Shown one piece after another: positions 9,713-20,127 of a DNA stretch of 64,000 nt. How positions within the stretch are numbered: position 1 is the stretch's first letter; each line of letters opens with the position of its first letter. The position numbers were made by a program, and so were the translations under genes. Source of the stretch: Schizochytrium sp. CCTCC M209059 (Eukaryota; Sar; Bigyra; Thraustochytrida; Thraustochytriidae); assembly GCA_000818945.1 (NCBI GenBank), contig KN805374.1, positions 458,530 to 522,529 on the forward strand, written 5' to 3'. A model generated the notes under the pieces. It was not told the DNA's origin and searched no databases. It worked only from the letters and a program-made list of their open reading frames with translations.

Positions 9713-10116
9713 CTTTTTGCCTGCGCAACCCAATTCTCGGTAACGGATCACTTTGACTGACGTTTTTGGGCTACGTGTCAGGCGCTCCCAGCTATAATTT
9801 GCAATTTATGAAGCCTGCAACACAAGAAGAGCATAGCCATTGACTTGCACTGCTTATGTGTGCTGTGCAGCAGCGCTTCATCGTCATCATCGTCATCATC
9901 GTCCTCCTCCTCCTCATCATCATCATTATCGTTATCAGGATTGCTGTTTTGCCAGTCACCCAAATTTTAGGTTACCCTTGCACACGAAGATCAACGAGGA
10001 TCATGACGACCATCATCAAACTTCAAGTTCGTTGCCGAGGCTAGGCCTAGCACAGCAAAGCCTAGAAGAGGAGGTAGTAGAGTAGAGCGCGCGTGAACTC
10101 CGCTCCACGTGCCAGC
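9713..10116. promoter_or_regulatory. Head-to-head promoter region with an ATC/GTC microsatellite
   Basis: 404 bp between two divergent genes. An imperfect trinucleotide tract (TCATCGTCATCA, then TCC and ATC units) spans about 9879-9937. On the minus strand it translates to an Asp/Glu run, which is a repeat artefact. A TAGGCCTA palindrome inside CTAGGCCTAG lies at 10041-10050, about 70 bp upstream of the kinase-fusion start. No TATA box is evident. Confidence 0.45.
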
Positions 10117-12210
10117 ATGATTTGCGTACTTCTAGTTGCCGGCGTAGGAAACTCACTCGAGGAGGAACTCTTGTCTGATGAGAAGCTCCGCGGCCTCCCC
10201 AGGGCCTTGCTTCCCGTGGCCGGCAAGCCGATGCTCAGCTGGTGGTGGAGCTCCATCATGACCACGAGAGAGATTGTTTCTGTTTACCTTGTGTGCAACG
10301 CTAGCAACTACAAGCCTTTCGAACGCTGGGCCACAGCAAACGGATTGCCAGCCTCGAACGTTGTCAACAATGGTGTCACCTCGGCGGAAAATGCCCTCGG
10401 CGCAGCACGCGACCTCGAGCTTGCTCTGCGCAGAGCCACAGCTGACGGCATTTCGCCCAAGGAGGTCTGCGTCATTGCAGGCGATTCACTCTTTTTCAAG
10501 GAGTTCGACTTGCCCCAAGTCATCGCATGTTATCGTCGCTTGCAAAAACGTGAAGAATCCGAACAAAAACGGGCCGCCGACGAACGTTCTGACAACGACG
10601 CAGCAAGTAGCCCGCGCCCGCGCGCTTTATCTGGGAGCTCGCAGCTTTTTGCTTCACGTGCGTCTCTTGTGCTCTACTACAAGCTTCCGCCTGGCGAAGA
10701 GGCCTCCAAAAGAGGCATTGTGTCAATCGATCCCGTCTCAAAGCGCGTCACAAACTTTGTTGAAAAACCGTCAAGTGCCACACAGAGAGACGCCGCGCAG
10801 TATGCGTGTCCGCTTTTCTACATTCTTGGGGGCGATGCCTTAACGCAGCTCCATGAGTTCTGCGCAGAATCGCAGCATCGGGCTTCATACTCGTGCGGCT
10901 CCTTTCTCGAGTTTGCGCACTCTTTGTCGAATTTTTACGGTCTGCGCCTTCCTGGCGCTTTCAGTTTAGTCGGGGTCTCCGCAGGTCTCCGCGAGTATCG
11001 GGAGCTTGATCGCTGCTTCGGGGGGTCGGGGGTTCCAAACAAGTCATCTTTTCATCAAGATGCTGCTGCGCACGAGAAAAGAGACGCTCACGAGACTACA
11101 GAGGCTACCACACCTTCTTCGACGCACGATGCTTCAGACGCTGCGGCAAGCGTCGGGTCAGCGCTTGGTTCAAGCTCATTGTCCCTGCCCACGCGCAGCT
11201 ATGGCATGGCATATGCGAGAACGGGGCTTCTCGGCAACCCGTCCGACGGTTTTTTCGGAAAGACGTTGGCTTGCACCATCAGAAATTTTCGCGCCCAAGT
11301 CTGGCTGGTCGAATCAGAAAAACTGTGCATCAAACCACATCCTCTTTTTGACCCAAACGAGTTTGGCAGCATGAACGACCTGTACTCCATTGCCTTACGC
11401 GAGGGCTACCACGGCGGTTTGCGCCTTCTCACGGCAACCTGCAAACGCTTCTTCCAGCTTTGCATGGAGAATAGCATCGCGCTTCCTCGACGGAACTTTA
11501 CAGTCTCCTATGACACCAATATTCCCCGACAAGTAGGCCTCAGTGGGTCGTCGGCCATCGTCACGGCGCTGCTGCGAGCGCTCATGGTGTTCTACGGCCT
11601 CACGGACGCAGATATCCCCAAGCCACTGCAACCTGCCTTCGTGCTAAGTGTCGAAATGGAGGAGATGGGCATTCAAGCAGGTCTGCAAGACCGCGTTGTA
11701 CAGTGTTACGAAGGCGTTGTCTATATGGACTTTAGCAAGGATCTCATGGACCGCGACGGTCATGGCATGTACGAAGTCGTTCCGCGCAGCTACATTCCTG
11801 ATCGCTTTTTTATCGCGTACAGAGCCGACCCGTCCGACAGTGGCAAAATACATAGCAACGTCAAGCAGCGCTGGCTTGAAGGTGACACGCAAGTGATGGA
11901 GGCGATGGCCAAGTTTGCAAGCTTCGCTGAACGTGGCCGCGAAGCCCTTCTTTCTGGCGATCTTGATGTGTTTGGTGACCTCATGACACAAAACTTTGAA
12001 TTGCGACGCGCGCTCTACTCTGACGCCGTCGTTGGTCAGCCAAACATTGACATGGTCGAGATTGGCCGTCGTCACGGCTGCGCATGCAAGTTTCCTGGCA
12101 GTGGTGGCGCCATTCTTGGTCTCGCCCCCTCCCGCGATGTGTTCGCTGCGCTACGCAAGGATTTTGAGGATAACGGCTGCGTCTTCACGGTTCTCGAACT
12201 GGCCCCTTGA
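10117..12210 (+). CDS. Bifunctional sugar nucleotidyltransferase-glucuronokinase (GHMP kinase) fusion
   Basis: 697 residues from ATG at 10117 (MICVLLVAGVG); the frame is open upstream to a GTG only. The N-terminal ~290 residues look like a sugar-phosphate nucleotidyltransferase: a variant LVAGVGNSL loop, LPRALLPVAGKPML, an acidic motif VIAGDSLFF, and GIVSIDP..VTNFVEKPS. After a low-complexity linker, the C-terminal half is a GHMP kinase closest to plant glucuronokinase. It has ARTGLLGNPSDGFFGKT, the ATP motif PRQVGLSGSSAIVTALLRA, AGLQDRVVQCYEGVVYMDF with the catalytic-type Asp, and the third motif PGSGGAILG. Plant glucuronokinase makes glucuronate-1-phosphate, which a pyrophosphorylase turns into UDP-glucuronate. 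The fusion suggests both steps in one chain; that coupling and the substrates are inference. The first loop lacks the usual GxGTR form, so N-terminal activity is uncertain. Confidence 0.82.
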   Translation: MICVLLVAGVGNSLEEELLSDEKLRGLPRALLPVAGKPMLSWWWSSIMTTREIVSVYLVCNASNYKPFERWATANGLPASNVVNNGVTSAENALGAARDLELALRRATADGISPKEVCVIAGDSLFFKEFDLPQVIACYRRLQKREESEQKRAADERSDNDAASSPRPRALSGSSQLFASRASLVLYYKLPPGEEASKRGIVSIDPVSKRVTNFVEKPSSATQRDAAQYACPLFYILGGDALTQLHEFCAESQHRASYSCGSFLEFAHSLSNFYGLRLPGAFSLVGVSAGLREYRELDRCFGGSGVPNKSSFHQDAAAHEKRDAHETTEATTPSSTHDASDAAASVGSALGSSSLSLPTRSYGMAYARTGLLGNPSDGFFGKTLACTIRNFRAQVWLVESEKLCIKPHPLFDPNEFGSMNDLYSIALREGYHGGLRLLTATCKRFFQLCMENSIALPRRNFTVSYDTNIPRQVGLSGSSAIVTALLRALMVFYGLTDADIPKPLQPAFVLSVEMEEMGIQAGLQDRVVQCYEGVVYMDFSKDLMDRDGHGMYEVVPRSYIPDRFFIAYRADPSDSGKIHSNVKQRWLEGDTQVMEAMAKFASFAERGREALLSGDLDVFGDLMTQNFELRRALYSDAVVGQPNIDMVEIGRRHGCACKFPGSGGAILGLAPSRDVFAALRKDFEDNGCVFTVLELAP

Positions 12211-13180
12211 CCGCAGCCGTGCGCATTATCCATCCATCCATTTCCCCTGCAGCCCCACCCCCCAAAAAAGAAGATTCATTTTTGTAGTCGATCAGAAAAG
12301 TAGGAGCGTGCTCAATTACTTGCTCAGCTGGCCCTTTGAGAGTAGAGTCTGCACTTCCGTGGCTTCCTTTCTTCTTCTTGTCTACGCGTAGGCCAAACAG
12401 AAAAGATAAGAAGCCGGGGAGTGTATATTCATCGCATCACTGATGACTGCGACGCTTGAAGACGCGCAGCCAGCCAGCCAGCCAGCCAGCCAAAGCCAGA
12501 CCGACCACTGTTGGCGTCATGGAGTTCCCGGCTCGCCACCGTTGTCGAGGCTCAAATCTTTCCACCGATCGAGGAGCAGAAACTGTCCCACCCAACCAGT
12601 CACAGTCAGTCGATGTCGGGCCTTTTTACAGAACGTACGTGTCCGTTATAGGCGTTACGATTTCGATGTGTCCGAGGCCTTACTGTCAGAGTCCACTGAC
12701 ACATTGATGCATGTACAAAGTCACTTACAGTTAATGAGCGAGACGGGCTGGCGGGCTCGCAGTGACGCGGAGCGATTAAACAAATGAAGGAATAGGCTGG
12801 AGAGGATGGGGCTCTTCTATTGCAATAGAGCTAAGCTGAGCAAAGCTGAGCTAGCCGCTCAGCCTCCGCTCCTGCTGCTGCTGCATTGCGACGTAAAAGC
12901 AACGCCCGGCCATAGTGGGCTTGCGGGTGTTCAGCCTCTCTGTAGGGTTCTGCGTGCCGACCGGCGGAGCAGTTGTTCTTTACTTTACTTTTAGGCTGAC
13001 ACCTAGGCCTAGTAGCACAACGCATCAGCCGTTGTTTTTGCTTGGCAAGAGGCCGGCGCGGACACAGCTCCGCTGGCTCGCTCTCACTCATAAGGCGCCT
13101 CCCCCATCTCTGAGGCCACCACGTAGACCTCGATCGAGAACCAGATCAAGAGCGCGAGAATTGAGGGAGCGCTCAGCGCC
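12211..13180. other. Intergenic region between kinase fusion and TRP-like gene
   Basis: About 970 bp with no convincing gene. It includes a CAGC run at 12467-12492, a short C/A-rich stretch just after the kinase stop, and the palindrome TAGGCCTA at 13004-13011, about 170 bp before the TRP gene start. The several overlapping short frames have shuffled composition and were not called. Confidence 0.45.
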
Positions 13181-16100
13181 ATGGGGGAACTTGGGCGAGA
13201 CCGCGAGGGATCAGAGCAGGCCGGCGCGTGGAAGAGCTGGCTCAAGGCCAAGAGGCTCAGATACCTGGAGGCCTCGCGTTGGGCTACGCCACGCGAGCTC
13301 GCCGCCTTTCTTGAGACCAAAGGCTGCGACCTTTCTACGTGGGGCCTTGACAAACGCACGAAAAGCGTGGAGGCCCTCTTTCGCGAACTCGCGTCGTCCC
13401 GCGGCAGTCTTTGCGAGGCGAGAAGCGGGAGCAGCGGCGGAGAAAACGATGCCTCGCAAATCGTACGATGCGTCGCAGTTCTTCGCGTTCGGATCGTCAA
13501 TGATCAAGGCGAAACTCTTGTCCGCGAGCTCGTCAACATGCAGGGCGCCAGAATCCATCTGCCGCTTTCCACAAGGCTGCGGATCGGCGAGAGCCCATTC
13601 AAGCATCGGAACATTTGCTTCGCAAACTCACAGGATTAAAGGTGCGACGTGTTTCACGCCGCGGACTATTTCGAAATTCCTTTCCAAGTGACAGCGATGG
13701 CGGAAGTGGAGAGAATCCAGCCGCTAATCAGGATGGCGACGGGACTAACGAGGACGAGGACGACGATGACGATTCCAATGACGATGACGATGACGAGGAT
13801 GATGCCAGTAGCACGGGCAAAGATCCTACTCTATCACGATCTTTGCTCCGTGAGATCATCTATGAGCCACTTCAGTTCGAAAATCCTCTCGAATACGAAA
13901 GTCTTTCATCTTCCACATATCCAACGCTGTCAACAATGTATCGGGTCAATGTTCTGACACTTCGCGTAAGTGAGGAGCGTGGTGCTAGCTCTCTTTTTCT
14001 TGTGGACGCAGCTGTAGAAAACGGAAAGGCACTGCAGTGGATATCGCGGCAAAAGGCACGTCTGGTTTTCGAGCATCTCGATTTATATCCTCGTCGTCGG
14101 TCACGCACTCGCGCTAAACTGGGCTCGAGCACTTCATCGTCCTCAAGAGACCTATATCATGCCACAGCTAGCTCGAATGACCACATTCTCGTTGGCCTTG
14201 GGGACGCCGAGCTCGAAGGCGGTCAGGCTGAAGGTCTGCGCGAATCGCTTCAGGATCTCTTGGAATCCACGCAAGCCACAATGCTCGTCGGCGGGCCAAG
14301 CAAACGGTTCATCGGCCCCGCTTCTGCGACAATGCCTGAGACCTCGAATGCTCAAATGGCCTCCGTGCTCGTCGACCTTATGGCTCAAGCGCAAACATAC
14401 TGGAGCGCGCTTCGACTTCGTCGGGTTCTGGGCTTTTTGCAAAAGACTAGTTGGGCCGAAGATGTCAGTGCTCACGGCTGGGTCGATAGGTCCAGCTCGT
14501 TTCTGAGCTCTGCGCCCCACGGAAGGGCGCATACGGCACATGCTCCAAGCGGAACCGCCCGCTGGCTCATGCATCGTTTGCAAGGACCGCGCATTGACCT
14601 TGAGACCATTTTCAACACGGTCTCTTTTAACCGATTCGGTGGTCTCGCTCCTCTTCCGGACTGCAAATGGTTCAACACGATCAAAGAGAGGTGGGTCGAC
14701 CAATGCCAGGCGGGCTTGAATCCCAAGCTTGGCTACAATTCCACCGAGATTTTTCGCATGTGGCTTGACGCCGCCAATCTCGACACCAGCAGCTACACGG
14801 ACGAGATGGTGCGTAAGCTTTTGCAAGAAACGCTTGAGGAGCGTTGCGACCTAGTCTTTCATGCAGACTCGCAACGGCTGCAGCGCGTTCTCCGGCTTGC
14901 CAAAGTGCTCATTTATGATGAACTTCCACGATCTGCTATTGATGACGCACGGGGGCGCTCAAAAATGCAAGGAGGGGTGCTTACAGCGCGTCCACAAGTC
15001 GCTCGACGCTTAGTCTATCAGGAGATCAGCACCACATCTGGAAATGAGCGAAGCGGTCAGAACGGCCAAGTCTCATGGGACATGGACTTTCACATGGTTC
15101 TTAATCAAAAGGCGCCAGGCCACGCATACATGCTTGACGTTGTGGAGAATGTCATGCACAAATTCTTTGCCTCGGACATAGTTGCGGATGGTACAAGCGC
15201 AAGCGAAGCCGGTCAACCTAGAATTCACTCCGTGTATATGCTTGAGCCAACGCTCGAAACCAACATCTCGCCATCCTTTCCTGGCCTCACCACCATTTAC
15301 TATATTCACCAGTTTTGGGTTCGTCTGGAAGGTATTCCTCTCGATCGCAATTTCTACACGCTACTTCCGTCGCGGAGACCTGGTGGTGCTACACAGTATT
15401 GCTTCTGGATGTGGATCGATGTGGAAAAGCATGCGCTTGATGACCGCACGCGAATGCTCAAGTACTTTGCTGAACATCCGAGCTGTCTTGGTAATCTACG
15501 TAGAGTTATGCACGCCTCCCGGGCTATCAGGCTGAGCGAGCAGCACGAGGCTGACATAACCGAGACGACGTACGTTAAGCTATTCATCAATCAAGTGCAA
15601 GAAGCCTGCAAGTGGAACGATCCTCATCTCGTTGACTTTGCTCTTCAGCAGTTGTGGGCAAGTCGAACGGGTCGGCAATGGAGTTTTGCGAGGAGGACCA
15701 AAATTCTGCTTGATGCTCTCGCTGTGGCTCTCAACAGTAACGCAGTTGTAGCTTCCCACGCGCTGTTGGGCGCCTACGTGCGCATGGCAATCGGCTGCCC
15801 TGAAGCTGGCGTGCGCATTTCAAAGACGCCGGCAAGCTCAGGGGTACACAGTCAAAAGCATGGATCCCATCGTGGCGGTGCAGACACGTACCTAACAAGT
15901 TTCAATACGGTGCTCATCATTGCATCGCTTATTAATGCCAGACCAACAGTAGAGCAAATGAAGGAGTCCCTCGTTGCCCACAATATTGAAAAGCTTTCGG
16001 CCGCGCCACTTTGCGTCATGGCCGCCGCCAAACTTGGGCACGATAAGATGCTCCGCACACTGCTCGAGATGACACCACACTTTGTTAATGGGCCGTTTTT

Positions 16101-18870
16101 TCCGGGTCACGGATCCCGCTCCGCCTCCTTGCGTCCTCTTTGGGAAAACAGGAAGCGCATGCTGAAAAAGTTTGGCATTTCAGCAGAGGCAGAGGCGCTG
16201 CTTCTGAAGTGCGGCCACGGCCTTAGCATCTTTGTGCCTGGATTTGACGGTCTTGGGCATCAATCAGGCTCTGGCGAGGCTGTCGTACCGCAGCGCCGAG
16301 TCATTTTAGTCCAGTCTCTGATAGCCTTCTTTCGAGGTGTAAAGTCGCGATGCGGACACCGCAAGAGACGTCTTCGGGTCGGGCAGAGCCCTATGCAACG
16401 GGTGGAGAACGAGGTCGACAAAGAAGGCCGAGGCTACATTGAAGCGTACGGATGGGATCGACTTCTGGCGGAGATTTGCTCCATGGAGCGAGCGCGCCAA
16501 CGCGTCCCCTTGGGAAGTGCCATGACGAGGGTTCTAGGAACCGTGCTTTCCTTTTGTCCGCCAGATCACGCACTCTTTCGGATCTATCTCGAAGTCTACT
16601 TGGTGTCAATTGTCAGCGTATGCTGGAATGACGCAACCATTTTTGGATATGAGCTCGAGTCGCAGCGGATCATTGTCGAGTTTCTCGAGTCCTGCAGGTA
16701 TCCCTTTCATGTAGCTTTGCTAATGTCTCACAAGTTGCGCAAGCTTGCCACGAGTACCTCGTACTACAGTTCCGAATTTAGCGTGCTATACAAGTGGGTC
16801 AGCGAGCAGTGCACGGCAATGCTTGATACGTGCACCTCCCAAGAAGAGTCGAATGCCGTCTTGTACGAGCAAATTCGCGTAGAATTGGAAGAGACGACCT
16901 CGCGTTGCTTCGAACAAAGGTTGCCGCCACATAGGGCTGCAAGCGTCATCGCTCGAACCAAAACGCAGGGCGGAGATGTGGCGACGGAATTTCTGCACCA
17001 AGTTATCGATCCTCTTGAGCGAGCGTATCAGCACATTCTTGTGACGATGCGCCCTCCTGCTGAGACCTCGGCTCTGTACATGGCCATCTCGCGGCGCATA
17101 CAAGGTGTAGTGGCCTCCAAGTGGTTTCAAGGCACAAATGAGAATCAGGTGTGGTTTTATGAATGGTGGCGACCTGATCGGTTTCCTGCAGTCTATGAGC
17201 GCTACGCCTCGTCGTCCCTGGCTACACTGGTCATCACGCTTATTATTTTTATGGAGCTCGTCATCATGATGCCTGTTTGGTGTCTCGCCCCCTTTTCCGT
17301 CAAGCTATCTATGTGGGGTGACCGGCTGGCCATCAACTCCGCCTACTTTAAGTTTCTGAGCGTTACCCTGCTACACTGCGGCTTTGTTGCTGTCATGTGC
17401 GTGAACGCACTTTCTCCAAGTCCGATCAGCGTCGAAATGACCGCAGTGCGTCCCTTTTCTCGTGTGGAACGCGTCATGTACACCTGGGCGCTTGGTCTTG
17501 TGGCCTCAGAGCTTCAAGTCATGTATTTCAATTCGCGTGCGTACTTTAAGAGCGCGGTGAACCTCATTGACTGTCTCTACCTGGTGTGCATCGTGGTTGC
17601 CTTTTGCTTTCGGACCATGGCTCTCACCATCCCGTTTGACAAGGAGTATGCGCAGACCATACGCTGGATCCAGGAAGATGGTTCGTGGAACTCGTTTGCG
17701 GTGGTAAGTTTTTCGGAAATGAGCCTCGCCGTTGGCACCTTGCTTGCGGTGTACCGCCTGGTGCATTCAGTTTTCACCAGCGTCTCGGTCCTCTCTACGA
17801 AAGCATTATCAAGATGGGCGGAGATCTCGCCTCGTATGCCTTTCTCTTGGTGATTTTGTTCTTGGGCAATGCTCTGTGTCTGGTGATTATGCTCCGACGC
17901 TACGACGGCGGAGACGGCATATATTTGGACTCTCTTGGCGCGGCCGAAGGCGACGGCGAGAGCGCAGTCTCGATGCGAACGGGATTGCAGGGTGCCATGA
18001 TTATTCTCGGCGAGAGTCTGTTTTCGGGGGAGATCCCTGGCGACGACTCGGTAGTCTCGATGACAACTGTTGATACTGTGGCATTTTACACGCTCGTTGT
18101 TCTCCATTTACTTGTGGTCGTTATTGTGGGCCAAAATCTGGTACGTTTACAGCTTCTTCCGAGGGCACCTGCGACGATGGATGGCGACGAAAAACGACAC
18201 TAACTTACCGTACTGTTATTTGGTTCACTTACAGCTTGTGGCCATGCTGAATCTCTCCTTTCAAAAAACGCAAGACGCCGCAAATGTGGTGTATCTGAAT
18301 GGGCGAATGCAGCTTATTAACGACTACGCTGGCCTCCCTGTCGTCCCCCCGCCTCTGAATCTTATCACGATCCCTTTTGAGGTTTTGGCCTTGGCCGTGA
18401 ACCATCTTTGGTACGGAAATTCTCGCGACGTTGTACATCAGGTGGCGATGCAAGCTCGCGCGCAGCGAACCCTGGGTCTCTCGCTGTCTCGAATTAAGTT
18501 TGCCAGCCCGGACGCAGTCAGTTCGGATGTAAGACTTGATGACCTTTCATCCAAGCGACTGTACAGTATCAACAATTCAATGCGTAAAGTTCGTGTCGCT
18601 GTTCTGCGTTCCTATTTTGACAATGCCCGAGCCGATCTGCGTATGCCATCAACTTCGACAGCGTCAGCACCATCGTCAATCATATCAGCATCCTCTCCTT
18701 TTACGAAATTGAGTAGTGGAAAGCTCTCGACCAATCGATCTACGGATGAGAGAGTCAGTACCCAGGAGAGCGCCGTTTTGCGTTCGCTTCGCGCTGTAGT
18801 ACGGCCAGATGCTCCGTCGCTTTCTCCGGCTGTTGCTGCTTATTTGGCGCGCGAGACGGCCGAGGACTGA
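13181..18870 (+). CDS. TRP-family-like cation channel, multi-exon
   Basis: Start ATG at 13181. Exon 1 and the main exon are in different frames, so an intron (or frameshift) lies between about 13462 and 13731. GT at 13463 joined to AG at 13641 restores frame, but other pairs also do. The main exon ends at 17703. Intron 17704-17780 (GTAAGT..CACCAG) and intron 18141-18234 (GTACGT..TTACAG) both restore frame exactly. The product is about 1780 residues. The N-terminal ~1150 residues have an Asp-rich run and an ankyrin-like stretch (CVMAAAKLGHDKMLRTLLEM). Transmembrane segments follow: LVITLIIFMELVIMMP, FLSVTLLHCGFVAVMCV, a segment ending in ASELQVMYFNSRAYFKSA then NLIDCLYLVCIVVAF, S5 after RLGPLYESIIKMGGD, pore region MIILGESLFSGE, and S6 LLVAMLNLSFQKTQD. 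RxGP..I and LLVAMLN at these places are TRP-like. Gating stimulus cannot be read; TRPM/TRPC-like assignment is tentative. Confidence 0.78.
17704..17780 (+). other. 77-nt intron in the TRP-like gene, before S5
   Basis: Donor GTAAGT directly after a complete codon (..SFAV) and acceptor TTTTCACCAG. Splicing joins it to CGTCTCGGTCC, giving RLGPLYESIIKMGG, the expected S4-S5 linker and S5 start. Reading through instead gives VYRLVHSVFTSVS and a stop at 17853. The length is 3n+2, exactly what the frame change needs. Confidence 0.85.
18141..18234 (+). other. 94-nt intron in the TRP-like gene, inside S6
   Basis: Donor GTACGT after ..VIVGQNL and acceptor TTCACTTACAG. Splicing gives VGQNLLVAMLNLSFQKT, a canonical TRP S6. 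Without splicing the frame stops at 18203. Confidence 0.88.
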
Positions 18871-18904
18871 TTATAGTGAGGTAAAGTAGAAACGCCTCTG
18901 CGAA

Positions 18905-19048
18905 TTTTTAGTCCATCATTATGTCGCTGATCTTGTGGGCTGCTTTGTTTACTCTTCGCCGCATGGCCTCACGAGTTTTTTTGTCCATCGTTGTGTCGCT
19001 GATCTTGCGGGCTGCTATTTTTTGCTCTTGGCCGCACGGCCTCGCAGA
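18905..19048. repeat. Imperfect 72-bp tandem duplication between TRP-like gene and ATG101
   Basis: GTCCATCATTATGTCGCTGA begins at 18911 and its variant GTCCATCGTTGTGTCGCTGA at 18983, 72 bp apart. Both copies continue with GATCTTG(T/C)GGGCTGCT and a GCCGCA(T/C)GGCCTC word. It fills most of the 268-bp gap, so it sits in the TRP 3' flank and ATG101 promoter. Confidence 0.85.
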
Positions 19049-19138
19049 CCATTGTTCAAGGCTTGCCTAGCAAGTTCCAACCGAGTTCTGCACAAATCGT
19101 CACCCTGCTCAGCCCGAGAAGCAAAGTCCGAAAGAAAG

Positions 19139-19982
19139 ATGGCGAACGTGGTGCAGCACGAGCTGCGCGCGCTGGTACGTGGCGACGAGCCGTCGTGCGG
19201 GCGGCGTCAAAGGCGGGTGAGATGGCGTGGTGAGGGATGGGGTCTCTGATGCGTCTTTCCGGCCGCGGCGGCAGGTGAAGAAAGCTGAGATGGAGGAGAA
19301 CAAGGAGAGAGAGAGACAGCCCAAGAAAGACGACTGACATGAACACACGCCACGCGCGAGGCACGCTGCTTTCGCTGGTGGATGGACTGCACACGCTCAG
19401 GAAGTTGACGAGGCGCAGGTGCGCGAAGCAGTCGAAGCTGTCGTGCACACGATTATCTTCAATCGTGCCCTGGGCGACGTCGAGGTCGAGGAACGCGAGC
19501 TACTGCACTTTCCAACGCTCTCCTATGTGCGCTGCGGCGCCAAGGTCATCGAGAACACCGTGGCAGAGGCGCTCGATGGCCTCGAAGATCGTCTGGAACT
19601 TGTCGGTCCCGATTTGGTCCGGGGCGTCGTGGAGATCGCATTTTTTGATTCACGACAGCGCAAAGGCTTTCTCGGCCTTGGAGCCGTGACAGAGTCGCGC
19701 GTGTACTGGGAGCGCTGGCGCATGCCTGTAGTTGTGCACAAGGGATCCTTGCAAGCTGTTGCCGCGGAGGACAATCTCCGTGAGATCATCTTTTCTGTGC
19801 TGGAAAAGGCAAACACCGCAGCGCTATTGCCGCGCGGGCCACGCCTCGACACACCAAAATACCCAGCCTTTCCTTTCGAAGTGACTGTTTCGCCGGCCTC
19901 TGACGAAGCACCAAAAGATGGCCTGCTCAATCAGCTTTTGTCCAAGGGCCCGCCCATGTCCATGCGATTCAATGTGTCTTGA
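19139..19982 (+). CDS. ATG101: Autophagy-related protein 101 (HORMA-fold)
   Basis: Two exons: 19139-19174 (MANVVQHELRAL, 12 residues) and 19401-19982, intron 19175-19400 with GTACGT donor and CGCTCAG acceptor. The product is 205 residues against 218 in human. After splicing, the N-terminus reads as a short strand then VREAVEAVVHTIIFNRALG, the ATG101 hallmark (E..L.V.HTI..HR..G). Later features also fit: LSYVRCGAKVIENTV, VVEIAFFDSRQRKGFLG, RVYWERWRMPVVV and a C-terminal PFEVTVSP. ATG101 pairs with ATG13 through HORMA domains in the ULK/Atg1 initiation complex. The micro-exon is the least certain part; it fits in length, frame and splice sites. Confidence 0.88.
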
Positions 19983-20127
19983 TTGGCGCCACTTTTGTTC
20001 TGGGGGTTCTCCCAACAACTCGTGTATTCTTCAACCTCATTTTTATATTTCCATGATTTGGTGATTTTGGCTACACAAGCTAAGCAGGATAGTGAGTGCG
20101 ATTTCTATGGTGCATTTCGAGTACTTT

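Noticed and set aside
9778..9963. Asp-rich minus frame in the divergent promoter at 9.8 kb
   Set aside because: Translation of an ATC/GTC microsatellite; no other support.
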